The notes: a model not told the origin generated them from the letters alone. A stretch of DNA of 64,000 nt from Platycnemis pennipes (GCA_933228895.1 OW121854.1:135416426-135480425); one strand, 5' to 3'; counted from the stretch's first letter, positions 20,778-30,715 are shown. Made by a program: numbers and translations.

Positions 20778-23700
20778 TTAAAAAACATTTTCTAACCATT
20801 TTTTTTGACTGTCAGTTGAGGGTACCCATTTATTTATATGAAATATTTTTGTTCTAAGTTCTTCTATTATATTTTCCTTTTTATTTTTGTTGTATAAAAA
20901 ATTCGAAACCAGTTCAGATATTATTACATTTTTACTGCTTGGGAAGAAGTTAAAATTCAGTTTAACCAAATCCTTGTCCCCGATGTCCCTCGCTCCAAAG
21001 GTGTCAAATTCTTTGAAAATTCTTTTGATTGTTTTCCATTCGCGGGATTCCGGGGAGCAGCCTAGGACGTGGTGGGTCGTGTCGTCAAGACGTCCACAAG
21101 CGGAACAAAGTGGGGAATCAGTGAGGCCGAATTTGAACCGTGTTTGATTTGTTGGCCAAAGGTCATTTAACGTAAGGAACATCTCACTTCTTTCTCCTGC
21201 GGGGCCCCTCAGCTTTGAGAAATTGGCCCATGATATCTTTCCCGGTGGGGGAGGGTCCCCGATATATTTTCTTGTGGTTTCGTTGTCGTATATTTTTTTT
21301 GTGTTTTCTGAACCTGAGTATTTTATTATAAAATCTTTGGCATCCTCGATTGTCTCACGAAAATAGCGCATTTTTTTTGCTTTAGTTAGGCTTTCGGTTA
21401 GTAGCATTATTCTTGCTCTATCGTCATTTCTAGTAATATCTGCTATGTTTTTTAAGAATATTATTTTGGCCTTTCTGGAGGCGTTTACTAGTTTTAGACC
21501 ACCTTTCAATGGCGAAGCATACATTCTTTCCCTTGCGCCTTTTTAATGAGGCCACACCAGATTATTTCATTCGTATACTTTATAATTTCTGAATTCGCTT
21601 TTGCGGTCAATGGCCAGACATGGGCGGGATACCATATCACCGGGAGTAAGAATTGGTTTACTAAATTTATTCTACCGGTTATCGGTATTGTGTGCTGCGC
21701 TGTTCTATTAATGTTATATCTTATTATTTTTGTGACAAGTTGCCAATTTCTTTCGACCGTTTTAAAGTTGTCCCTTTCCCACCATAAACCAAGGATTTTC
21801 AACCCATTTGTACGAGGCCAGCCAAAAGTCTCTTTTAACGCCACCCCATTAATGTTCAGGAGTTTTGATTTTGTCCTATTAACTTTAAGACCCGAGTATT
21901 CGTATACTCGACAGATATCGCTTATTTTCTGTAGGTCGTTTTCACTTTTAATAAAAATCGTCATGTCATCTGCATATGTGACCGCCGTGTATAGTTGTCC
22001 GTGTTTTCTTATTCCGATGCTTTGCTGTTCTAATGCCCTGATCATTGGGTCGATTGCTATCGCAAAAAGCAGCATTGATAATGGGCAGCCTTGGCGCACT
22101 GAGTTTTTTATTCTAAAGTTTTCTGATTTTGCCCGTCCGATCCTGATTGTGGATTTAATCCCATCATACATTATTTCTACGACTCTAATTAGTTCTGGCG
22201 GGAATGCCATTTCTTTCATAATTTTCCTAATCCACTCTATGCGAACTAAATCAAAAGCTTTTTCAAAATCGATGGCTAAAATCTCCATCGTTAGTGTGGT
22301 CTTTTCTCCTATTGACGACAAATAGATATCTCTAATGAGCGTGCACGCATCAATTGCGCTCCTTTTTTTAATGCCTGCATATTGATATTTATTCAAAACT
22401 TTTTCTGCTAGAAGTTCCATTTTGTACCTAATTATATGCGCTAAAATTTTGTAATCACAATTTAGCAACGATATTGGCCGGAAGTCATCCAGGGTTTTTG
22501 GGTGTTGGGTTTTTGGAATTAGCCTAATCGTCGCCGATTTCATCTCTTCCGTTAAATGGCCTTTTTCTATGATTTCGTTAAATACTATTAAGAGCACCGG
22601 ACTTAGTTCTTCCCAGAAGTACACGTAAAGTTCAAAAGGGAGTCCGTCATTGCCTGGTGCCCTTCCTTTTGTTAGCACATGCTTCACAGTATTGAGTTCG
22701 TCCTTGCTAATCGAGATCGAGAAACTCTCGTCTTCGTTAAGCCTAGGGAGGGGTGGGATGGGGGGAGCTTCCTCCTCTCTCCACTCCCCGTATCGGTTGT
22801 ATCGCTCTTCAAAGTGGTTTTTCGCATTGAGGAGAAGGTCGTGCGGTGTGGTAGGGGTCTCTTGGTTGCTATTTCCCGCCTCATTAATTCTTTCTGCTTC
22901 CCTCATTTCCACATTCGCAGTCATGCGTCGTAGTGTTGCTAACGATAGAGCTTCCCATCGGTCCTCATGGATTTCTCTCTGCCACGCTCGCGGGGCGTAC
23001 TTGTTTATTTCCCAGCGAAGGATTCGTCTTTTAAGTTCTTTCATTTTCCCATTAAAATTTTTTGGTTTATCTTTTGACATCATCATTTCTTTAAGCGCTT
23101 CCCTATAAAAAGAAATTGTAAAATTTTGTTCTTTGTAAAAGTCTCGCGTAATATTTTTTAGTTAGTCGTTTTTTAAAAATATTTTCCCACCAGAAGAGTG
23201 GGCTTTTTTCTATCATTGGGTTATTTAATAGAGTTTTGATCTCGTGACGGATTTTCTCTAAAATATCGTTATCCTCTAGGATTTTGGTGTCTAGTCTCCA
23301 AGTTCTTTCCGCCCCTTTTTGCATTTGTTCGTTTTTTTCCCCTTCGCTTAGATTTATTTCTATTTTCATTTTTACTATGTTGTGGTCTGAGAGTGTACAG
23401 GGGATCGTGTCGAAGGTTCTTATTTTTTTTGAGATTAGATGCGAAGTGAACAGGTAGTCAATTCGGTTTCTCGAGGTGCTTCCACAGCGGGTGTACTCAA
23501 TCACGTTTGGCCGGAGCGCACAGGCCGCATCGGTTGCCTTTATTGATTCAATTAGAACCCGTAGTGCTTTGGACGTTTGGTAAGTGACCTTCGTTTGGTT
23601 TGCGTCGCTGTCTTCCCTTCTATATATTGCATTTAAATCGCCACCTAGGATTGCCTTTCCCGAAAACCCGATTAGATACGGTGGCAGAGTCACAGTGAAG

Positions 23701-24182
23701 AATACGTCTCTCTCTCGTCTATTACCAGCGGGGGCGTATGCGTTCACGATGTGTGTGTCTTTGATCATTAAGGATATTATTCACCCAGACTCATGCCTTC
23801 GCACGTTTCTCACAGTTATATTCTTTTTTACTAGGATTGCAGTTCCCAAGTGTGAATCCCCGAAGTTATCAAAGGTATTGTAGTTTTGGTCTTTCCAAAT
23901 TGCTCCCTTTCTGACTTCCTGGAGCAAGATGACATCGGGGAGTAGTTCCTTAAGGCTACTTTTTAACATCTCTATTTTTTGAGGGTTAATAACCCCGGCA
24001 ACATTCAGAGATACGAAATTGACGTGTAACGGGTTAGCAATATTCATTTTACCCTCAGCTGACTCACATTTGTTTTTTTGTGCCATTTTCTTGTTTTTTG
24101 GTGGTGTTTCCGCGGTTCTCCGGACTCTCCCAGGAACTCTCCGTCCTTGAGGGTGTGATTGCTCGTTTCGCGAGCTTGACAT
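20778..24182 (-). pseudogene. LINE ORF2: endonuclease and reverse transcriptase, disrupted
   Basis: Endonuclease: VNFVSLNVAGV, ILLQEVR (catalytic Glu), ILGGDLNAI, RIDYLF and LSDHNIV are all present. Reverse transcriptase (second-frame segment 23086-21506): DDFRPISLLNCDYKILA, AIDFEKAFD with Asp273 of that segment, RQGCPLSMLLF, and YADDM (371-375). C-terminal CSACGRLDDTTHHVLGC is a CX2CX7HX4C finger. Three lesions break it: an in-frame TGA at 23783-23781 (between ESG and IISL, where Arg CGA is likely ancestral), a frameshift near 23100 in a T-rich run just before YREALKEMM, and a frameshift near 21530 just before RMYASPLKGG. Otherwise the sequence is colinear. It would nick DNA and prime reverse transcription, but this copy cannot make the full protein. 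Confidence 0.9.
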
Positions 24183-24423
24183 TCAGCCTCGTGGCCCTTC
24201 TCGGTTCCAACGTCAAGGCTCCTTCCATCTCCGATTGTCCGGGTTCCTGCGTGGTGAGGGACCTGAGAAAAGAAATTTTGTCTGGGAGCTTCCCCCCCCC
24301 CACCCTTTCTCTGCGCCGCCCCACCTCTTTCTTTCCCAGGAGCCGTTTTTTTTCTTTTTTTGGTTCTCTCTATTAACTGGGGTATTCCAGAGCTTTGCGT
24401 TTCTATATGGGGGGTCATGTATT

Positions 24424-26019
24424 CTACTCCCGCAAACAAAGTTTCCCCCGAACCCCATAGACTTCCCAATATTTCCTGTTCCCCTCCCTCTCTGGGGCCG
24501 CTGTTTTTAATTTCTTTCCTTTCTCTTCTTCAAGCAGGGGCCCCTCTCCATACTCTGCTCCCCCCTGGGTCCCGGCACCAGTGTGCTGGCTAATCACTTG
24601 GGCTCCTTTCCCTGGCTGCTCCCCTCCCTCCCCCTCCACTGTGACCTCCCGTTCCCTCCCCATTGAGGCTTCCCCAGAAACTAGCCCATCCCCTTCTACT
24701 CCTACCGCCTCATCAAGGGACGCTGCAACAGCCCCATGCATTGCTGCTTCCGCCCCATTCTCTGAAGACCTTGGGCTCCGCTCACTGTCCAGGTCTTGGG
24801 ATTCCGGCATTCTCTGTCCCTCCTTTGCGGTGTGTGTCGGCAGCTCCATTTCATCCTCCCCGGTCTCCATGACCTCTACGTCGTGGTGTTGCGTTGACCG
24901 GCCTTCTCCCTCATGCCCTTGTGCCTCCTCCTCCGCTGCCTCCCCCTCACGCCGCCCCATCAGCTCCTCATCTGCGTCGGGGGTTGCGGCTTCACCTGTT
25001 TTCATGATTTCCATGTCTTCTCTCTCTTCCTCATCCGCCCCCCTCCCGCCGTCATGCTCCGCCCACCTCTCTGCACTGTCGTACATTGCTATGTCTACTT
25101 CCAAAGTATTCTGCCTATGGATTACTTCCGCAGCTGGCTTTTTGGCCTTTTGTTTTCTATTCTGGCGTCTTTTTCTCTTTTTTTTTTGCCCATCGGGCAC
25201 CACCTCCTCTCCTCTCTCGTCCAATGATGTCTGCGACTGGTTATCCTCTCCCTCACTTTTGGATGGATCAGTCACACTTATTGGTCCTGCCGTCCCCGAT
25301 GGTCCCGGTCTATTTTCCATTGTCACCTCCTCTTCTCTTCTGGCAATCGCCTCCGCGGTTTCTTCTTCTTCTGCAGCGTCTCCTCCTCCCTGCCTCAAGG
25401 CATCTACGTATCGCGTAGACCCCATCAGACGTGGACATTTAATTCGCACGTGGTCGAAGGCACCACAACGTGAGCAAGTTATTTTTTGGCCCTCATAGTG
25501 TATTAGGGCCCTTTCCGTGGATATTGGTATGTAGCTAGGAATGTCACTTTCCAAAATCACTTTAACTGTTCTAGTTCCTGTATAACAGTGGTATTTTAAG
25601 CTACCTCCCCAGCGGTTTTCTTGGTATCCTACCACTTTTCCGTATTTGCCTAGTTCCTTTTCTACCTCCGACCTCGTTACTTCGAAAGGAAGTAGGCATA
25701 CTTTCACAAAGGTTGCCCTTTTCGTAGCCTCTTCAACGGACGCCTTACCTAGTCTGTTGGTTCTGGAGGGGAAGTCTAGGTCTCCATTCACCTTCCCCAA
25801 CACTCGATCCATGATCTTCTCTGTAATCACCTTCACAAAGATTTGTTTTCTGGAGGAGCCGAACTGAATCCCGGACACTTCTTCTGTCGAGAGCCCAAGA
25901 TCAACATGAATAAAATCATGGACCTCAAAGGCCATCGGTGCACGATCCATTCCTTTCATTGTTATCTTCAGTGTGTTCTTCCGCTCGACCGGCATGTCGG
26001 GAGCAGAAGAGAAAAGCAC
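24424..26019 (-). CDS. LINE ORF1, Gag-like RNA-binding protein with zinc knuckle
   Basis: 531 codons, open. Residues 1-180 hold a conserved-looking fold (KITMKGMDRAPMAFEVHDF; VKVCLLPFEVTRSEVEKELG), followed by one canonical CCHC knuckle C182-X2-C185-X4-H190-X4-C195 (TCSRCGAFDHVRIKCPR). The C-terminal 300 residues are highly acidic and low in complexity (EEE, DEEE and EGEGG runs) with a basic patch KKKRKRRQNRKQKAKK that could act as a nuclear signal or RNA contact. LINE ORF1 proteins of this type coat element RNA in the ribonucleoprotein. Translation may start at Met1 or at Met9 (MPVERKN), which follows the UTR more naturally. It is intact although ORF2 is broken. The opposite strand also shows long frames, caused by this composition. 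Confidence 0.8.
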   Translation of the reverse strand: MLFSSAPDMPVERKNTLKITMKGMDRAPMAFEVHDFIHVDLGLSTEEVSGIQFGSSRKQIFVKVITEKIMDRVLGKVNGDLDFPSRTNRLGKASVEEATKRATFVKVCLLPFEVTRSEVEKELGKYGKVVGYQENRWGGSLKYHCYTGTRTVKVILESDIPSYIPISTERALIHYEGQKITCSRCGAFDHVRIKCPRLMGSTRYVDALRQGGGDAAEEEETAEAIARREEEVTMENRPGPSGTAGPISVTDPSKSEGEDNQSQTSLDERGEEVVPDGQKKKRKRRQNRKQKAKKPAAEVIHRQNTLEVDIAMYDSAERWAEHDGGRGADEEEREDMEIMKTGEAATPDADEELMGRREGEAAEEEAQGHEGEGRSTQHHDVEVMETGEDEMELPTHTAKEGQRMPESQDLDSERSPRSSENGAEAAMHGAVAASLDEAVGVEGDGLVSGEASMGREREVTVEGEGGEQPGKGAQVISQHTGAGTQGGAEYGEGPLLEEEKGKKLKTAAPEREGNRKYWEVYGVRGKLCLRE

Positions 26020-26239
26020 TTATTTCACTAATAAACACAAAATGGATTTGCGTGCCTAGGAAGATCCTAGGCACACACAAAAGCACGTCTAGGCACTCGA
26101 TTAGGTGGAAAATTATCCACAGGAACGTTATAAAAACGCTCCCGGCGACCGAGAAATTCTCGATCGCCGGTGAACGAAACACTTGACCTTCGCCGCTCAG
26201 AACTCGGGAGCTCGCCGAAGGCACGTCCTTCTCCTTCGA
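26020..26239 (-). promoter_or_regulatory. Structured 5' UTR of the Tx1/L1-like LINE
   Basis: Two strong inverted repeats: GTGCCTAGGA/TCCTAGGCAC at 26052-26061 and 26065-26074 (10-bp stem, 3-nt loop), and CCGGCGACCGAGAA/TTCTCGATCGCCGG at 26142-26155 and 26157-26170 (one mismatch). A third, weaker pairing joins CGAAGG at the extreme 5' end with CCTTCG about 20 nt inward. It probably contains the internal promoter and might fold as a ribozyme or ribosome-recruiting structure. The roles are inference. Confidence 0.6.
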
Positions 26240-26267
26240 GTGTATCAACGTGGCTAGGCCCTTGCCC
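26240..26267 (-). repeat. 5S rRNA-derived SINE, 5' part of head
   Basis: On the minus strand it reads GGGCAAGGGCCTAGCCACGTTGATACAC in two blocks: GGCAAGGGCC and TAGCCACGTTGATACAC. This matches 5S rRNA nucleotides 1-28 with a few changes and one deleted base. It is preceded on that strand by the target duplication TACCCTAATAATTA (26281-26268) and is interrupted at its 3' end by the LINE. Confidence 0.75.
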
Positions 26268-26281
26268 TAATTATTAGGGTA
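26268..26281. repeat. SINE target-site duplication, right copy
   Basis: TAATTATTAGGGTA, identical to 20318-20331. Confidence 0.8.
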
Positions 26282-27026
26282 CTTCAATGTAATTCCTACT
26301 AATTTCAGGATATTCAAAATAGGAGAACAGCTTACCTGTCGTGCATAAAATACAAAAAATACAATGGCAGGCCGGAGATAACTGAAACAGCGAAATCCAT
26401 TGGATAAATTAGACGATTTGTTTACAAAATACTGTGACATAAATTCCCCTTCGAAACTGGACATTTGAAAAGTGTTCAGTACCTATCCACAGTATACATA
26501 ATAAGCAGGAATAACTTATGACTACGACAGCTCTTAGTTCAACTGAAACTTACCTCCTAGAAGAATTTAAAATCACAATATCCATCCGTTCCTTTTGCTT
26601 CATCGTGGGATTCCTCGCAATAAAATCCAGGAACGTAGGCGAAAACTTCATACAGTTTACGAACTAAATTGTCCACTCGATGGCGTACAAATTTTAAATA
26701 TCTCCAACGTAGGCGCAGCACACTATCCTCATATTAATTACTCTTATAACGCAGATAAGATAAATTTCCTCAACATGCAGTAGCACACAAAAACTTCACG
26801 ATTTTATACACAACGAAAAGTATACGCTTCAGTGAGCGAATTTCACTTTACAGGAGGCCATAGGTAAACACAATTATCAAAGATGGACGTTTCATGCCCT
26901 AGTTCCTGAGTCAAGGTAGCATCTTATTTAAAAATAGAGTTGTTGGATATTCAATAATTCTTATTTTCTATCCATACATTCTCATTTGAAAAATACAATT
27001 ATATATATTTTTTCTTTTACATCCAT
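26282..27026. other. Spacer between the two LINE insertions
   Basis: AT-rich; no gene, repeat or element terminus recognised. Confidence 0.5.
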
Positions 27027-27038
27027 TATTTAATTGTC

Positions 27039-30000
27039 TCGCGGCTGAGCTTAAAGCCACCGAGTGCGTCCACCGGGTTGCGGATGGTGGGTCGACCTCT
27101 AGATATAGAGGTTAGCTGCGAGATAAGCGAGTTTACTCGTCGAATAAGCAGTCGTGGACAAAAAGCGACGGCATTCCGAGGGGGTATTGGTCTATCCCTG
27201 GGTAAGATAGGCCTCTAAATAATACAGAACCTGTGAAGATGCCGTGACTTGGCGACGGGAGGCCGCCAATAATTACGCTTCTCATCACCCGGAGGAGAGG
27301 GCAGCAGCTCTTCTTCACATGAGGGAAGGTGGAGACCACAGTGGTCGGTACAGCGACACTCATTTCACTACAGGCGTGGTAACAGTTACTTTAACGGCTG
27401 TAGTACTGCGATGTGGAAGGCAAGGGGAAACCACCACATTAATATCCCGAGGAGTCGCAGCTACTCCACTCTTTCCTTTATTATCAAGACGTGATGGCAC
27501 CCTCTCGAGTAAAATATTCCGGAGGTAAAATAGTCCCCCATTCGGATCTCCGGGCGGGGACTACCCGAGAGAGTACATCAGTCAAATGTGATACACTTTT
27601 TAGGGTAGGAACATGGAACGTGAGATCGCTTCGGACCTGTGGAAGACTGGAGAACCTGAAGGTAGAAATGCGAAGAATGGACCTCGACGTATTAGGAATC
27701 AGCGAAATGAAGTGGCCCGAAGAAGGAGACTTTTGGAGTGGAAGCTACAGGATTATACATACAGGATCATTAAATGGTAATGCGGGAGTAGGGATCGTAC
27801 TCAGAAAGAGCGCCGGAATGCGTGTGAAGAGCTTCCTGCAGTACAATGAAAGGGTAATAATGGTGAAGATCGAGACCAAACCTGTAGATACCGTGGTGGT
27901 GCAGGTTTACATGCCTACGACTGACTATGAAGATGAAGAAGTGGAAGACGTCTACGAAGATATCACGGAAGTTATAAAACAGGTAAGAGGAGAAGAAAAC
28001 CTAATTATTTTAGGGGACTGGAACGCTATCGTCGGCGAAGGTCAAGATGGAAGAATAACTGGAAAATACGGATTGGGAAACCGAAACGAAAGAGGAGAAA
28101 GGCTGCTGGAGTTCTGCACTCAACATAAGTTAGTGGTTGCCAACACATTGTTTAAAAATCACAACCGCAGAAGATACACATGGAAAATGCCAGGAGACAG
28201 AAGAAGATGCCAAATAGACTACATTTTAGTGAAGCAGAGATTTAGAAACCAAGTGAAGGACTGCAAAAGCTACCCTGGGGCAGACATCGACAGTGACCAT
28301 AATTTAGTGATGATGAAATGCCATCTAAAATTCAAGAAATTGAAGAAAACAAAGAAGAATATATGGCAAGTAGAAAAACTAAAGGAGGCTCAACATCAGC
28401 TGGCATTTCAAAAAGCAGTGGGAAACAACATAGGAGAGAACCTGAATGAGAAATCAGTGGAAGAGCGTTGGGAAAACATTAAATGTGGACTACAGGAAGC
28501 CGCAAGAGAAGTTCTTGGAAGAAGAAAAGTTGCCAAGAAGAAGCCATGGATCACGGAGGAAGTCTTAGAATTGATTGAAGAAAGAAGAAAGTACAAGAAT
28601 GCGAGAACTGAAGAAGGGCAGCTCTGCTACAAAAGAATAAGGAACGAAATAAGTCGCAAAGCAAGGAAAGCTAGAGAGCTGTGGTTGAAAAATCTTTGCG
28701 AAGATGTACAAAGCAACCTTGCACTTGGAAAGGTGGAAGCGGCCTACAGCATAGTGAGGAACCACTTCAAGGAACGGAGCGCAAGAGGCAATGCCATAAG
28801 GGACAAGAATGGAGGAATTTTGATTGAAAACGAGGACAAAGTGAAGAGGTGGAAAGAATATCTGGAAGAGCTATACAATGGAAAAAATCTCAGCACAAAA
28901 GCTATTGAAGAGGAAAGCGAAGTGGAAATAGATGATATGGGGGCATCAATATTAAGATCGGAATTCGACGCTGCAGTAAGGGATCTTCGGATGAATAAGG
29001 CCTCAGGTATTGATGATGTCCCTGCAGAACTAATTAAAAATGCAGGAGAGAAGACATTAATTCATCTCTACAAAACCATCTGCGACATGTATTCAACAGG
29101 GGAAATTCCAAGGGACTTCGAGAAAAACATCATCATTCCTATTCCCAAGAAGAAGAGAGCGGAGAAATGCGAAAATTTTAGGACTATAAGCCTGACGACA
29201 CATGCATCAAAGATACTGACCAGGATCATCTACAGAAGAATAGAACGAAAAGCAGAGGAGTTCCTGGATGAAGATCAATTCGGATTCAGGAAAAGTAAGG
29301 GTACAAGGGAAGCAATATTGGCCCTTAGGCTACTCATAGAGAAGAGAATGGAGAAGAACAAACCGACCTTCATTGCATTTGTGGATTTAGAGAAGGCCTT
29401 TGACAACGTGGATTGGGATTCAATGCTTGGAATTCTGAAGGGAATTGGAGTGTCCTACAATGACCGAAGAATTATACACAGTCTGTACAAAAACCAAGTT
29501 GCTGTGATTAAATCTGGACCCTGCTGTGAAGAGGCAAGAATAAGGAAAGGAGTGAGACAAGGCTGCGCACTGTCTCCCGTAATTTTTAATGTTTACATCG
29601 AGAGAGCCATAAATGAAGTCAAGGAGAAGTGTTCTGGAGTGAAAATCCACGGAGAAACAATCAGTATGCTACGATTTGCTGATGACATAGCTCTCATAGC
29701 AGAGACAGAGAAGGAGCTGAATAAGATGCTAACGACCCTGGAAAGGACTATGGCCAGATATCAGCTGAAGATCAATAAGAAGAAGACTAAGATATTGGTG
29801 TGCAGCAAAAGAGAAGAGGCGAAAACCAACGTTAAACTAGGAAAACAGAAACTGGAAGAGGTGAAAGAGTTCTGTTACCTGGGAAGCAGAGTAACCAACG
29901 ATGGACGAAGCAAGAAAGAAATAGTGAGTAGAATAGCCCAGGCAAAGAGGGCATTCTATCAGAAGAAGAATCTACTTACAGCAGGAAATACAAGCATAGA

Positions 30001-30458
30001 AGTAAGGAAACAGTTCATCAGAACGTACATCTGGAGCATTTTTCTTTACGGCAGTGAATCATGGACGATGACAGCAGCGGAGAAGAAAAGGGTAGAAGCA
30101 TTTGAAATGTGGTGTTACAGAAGAATGCTGAAGATTAAATGGATCGACCGAGTAAGTAACGAGGAAGTGCTAAGAAGAGTAGGAGAAAAGAGAAGTCTGC
30201 TGACAACTCTAAAAAGAAGAAGGGAAAACTTAATCGGTCATATCTTGAGACACGATGGCCTGATGAAGACTATCGTCGAGGGAAAAGTGAACGGGAAGAT
30301 TGGAAAAGGCAGGCCTCGTATGAGATACATGGAACAGGTCGTGAAGAATGTAAAAGAGAAGAATTACGTCACAATGAAAAGGTTGGCCGATAGAAGAAAC
30401 GAGTGGAAAGCTGCGTCAAACCAATCCTAGGATTGTTGACCAATGATGATGATGATGA
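27039..30458 (+). mobile_element. Full-length RTE-type LINE with 12-bp target duplication
   Basis: A 3420-bp single-ORF non-LTR retrotransposon. The target duplication TATTTAATTGTC is exact at 27027-27038 and 30459-30470, which fixes both ends. The 5' UTR is about 450 bp. The 3' UTR is only about 28 bp and ends in a GAT microsatellite (GATGATGATGATGAT). One ORF with endonuclease plus reverse transcriptase, a very short 3' UTR and a microsatellite tail fit RTE-like elements. The intact ORF and perfect duplication indicate a young, potentially mobile copy. Confidence 0.92.
27491..30430 (+). CDS. RTE-type endonuclease/reverse transcriptase polyprotein, intact
   Basis: 979 codons with no disruption. 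Apurinic-type endonuclease, residues about 38-275: TWNVRSL (Asn43), ISEMKW (Glu72), LIILGDWNAIVG (Asp176, Asn178), QIDYILVK (241-248) and DSDHNLVMM (Asp268, His270). Linker with a basic, coiled-coil-like segment at about 340-400. Reverse transcriptase, about 500-790: KASGIDDVPAELIKN, IIPIPKK, ISLTTHASKILTRII, IAFVDLEKAFDNVDW (Asp632), KGVRQGCALSPVIFNVYIE (687-705), and LRFADDIALIAE with the catalytic pair Asp731-Asp732. The C-terminal region ends with GHILRHDGLMKTIVEG and GKIGKGRPRMRY, as in this family. The protein nicks target DNA and primes reverse transcription of its own RNA. Host annotations often label such ORFs 'craniofacial development protein 2-like' because of the endonuclease part. 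The start is MMAPSRVK; an alternative is Met2. Confidence 0.93.
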   Translation: MMAPSRVKYSGGKIVPHSDLRAGTTRESTSVKCDTLFRVGTWNVRSLRTCGRLENLKVEMRRMDLDVLGISEMKWPEEGDFWSGSYRIIHTGSLNGNAGVGIVLRKSAGMRVKSFLQYNERVIMVKIETKPVDTVVVQVYMPTTDYEDEEVEDVYEDITEVIKQVRGEENLIILGDWNAIVGEGQDGRITGKYGLGNRNERGERLLEFCTQHKLVVANTLFKNHNRRRYTWKMPGDRRRCQIDYILVKQRFRNQVKDCKSYPGADIDSDHNLVMMKCHLKFKKLKKTKKNIWQVEKLKEAQHQLAFQKAVGNNIGENLNEKSVEERWENIKCGLQEAAREVLGRRKVAKKKPWITEEVLELIEERRKYKNARTEEGQLCYKRIRNEISRKARKARELWLKNLCEDVQSNLALGKVEAAYSIVRNHFKERSARGNAIRDKNGGILIENEDKVKRWKEYLEELYNGKNLSTKAIEEESEVEIDDMGASILRSEFDAAVRDLRMNKASGIDDVPAELIKNAGEKTLIHLYKTICDMYSTGEIPRDFEKNIIIPIPKKKRAEKCENFRTISLTTHASKILTRIIYRRIERKAEEFLDEDQFGFRKSKGTREAILALRLLIEKRMEKNKPTFIAFVDLEKAFDNVDWDSMLGILKGIGVSYNDRRIIHSLYKNQVAVIKSGPCCEEARIRKGVRQGCALSPVIFNVYIERAINEVKEKCSGVKIHGETISMLRFADDIALIAETEKELNKMLTTLERTMARYQLKINKKKTKILVCSKREEAKTNVKLGKQKLEEVKEFCYLGSRVTNDGRSKKEIVSRIAQAKRAFYQKKNLLTAGNTSIEVRKQFIRTYIWSIFLYGSESWTMTAAEKKRVEAFEMWCYRRMLKIKWIDRVSNEEVLRRVGEKRSLLTTLKRRRENLIGHILRHDGLMKTIVEGKVNGKIGKGRPRMRYMEQVVKNVKEKNYVTMKRLADRRNEWKAASNQS

Positions 30459-30470
30459 TATTTAATTGTC

Positions 30471-30715
30471 ACACTATTAAATGAAGGAGTTTCAATTGCG
30501 TTTATAATAATGGGAGAGCTCATTTTTTGTAAACATCCGGTTTCCTGTTGTTGTTGAAAACCTTCCAAGCAAATAAACAAACTATAGAGACTGTAGAGAC
30601 TACATACTAAAAATAGTAATTTATTTAAACCAATAATATTATATGTAATAGCAGTATGGCCATATTTAATTTTCTTAATGTATTTACAGGAGTAAATTCA
30701 AATTTCCACGAGCTA
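30471..30715. other. Short spacer before the satellite array
   Basis: AT-rich with a small direct repeat (ATAGAGACTGTAGAGACTA). No gene seen. Confidence 0.4.

Larger units (their letters stand above)
20540..26239 (-). mobile_element. Tx1/L1-like LINE inserted inside a 5S-like sequence
   Basis: About 5.7 kb on the minus strand: a structured 5' UTR (26239-26020), ORF1 with a zinc knuckle, ORF2 with endonuclease, reverse transcriptase and a C-terminal CCHC, a 3' UTR, and about ten A residues at the 3' end (20549-20540). Both junctions fall in the same 5S-like sequence: upstream flank ...CCACGTTGATACAC, downstream flank TACACCGGTTCCC. This gives a 5-6 bp duplication (ATACAC/TACAC) at about 5S nucleotides 23-28. 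Target-specific Tx1-clade LINEs that use 5S or snRNA genes are known, so target preference is plausible, but one insertion cannot prove it. Assignment to Tx1/L1 rests on RPISLLNCDYKILA and the two-ORF layout. Confidence 0.85.

Noticed and set aside
24581..25498. 305-codon plus-strand frame rich in Ser/Pro
   Set aside because: Lies antisense to the acidic low-complexity C-terminus of the LINE ORF1 and is explained by that composition; the minus frame has a zinc knuckle and the LINE context.
26020..26239. HDV-like ribozyme at the LINE 5' end
   Set aside because: Tried to fit P1/P1' with CGAAGG and CCTTCG; the 11-nt gap is too short to hold P2 and P3. Kept only as a structured UTR.
20332..26267. 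Functional 5S rRNA gene
   Set aside because: The 3' third of 5S is replaced by an unrelated body, the head has substitutions and a missing base, it is split by a LINE, and it is bracketed by a 14-bp target duplication.
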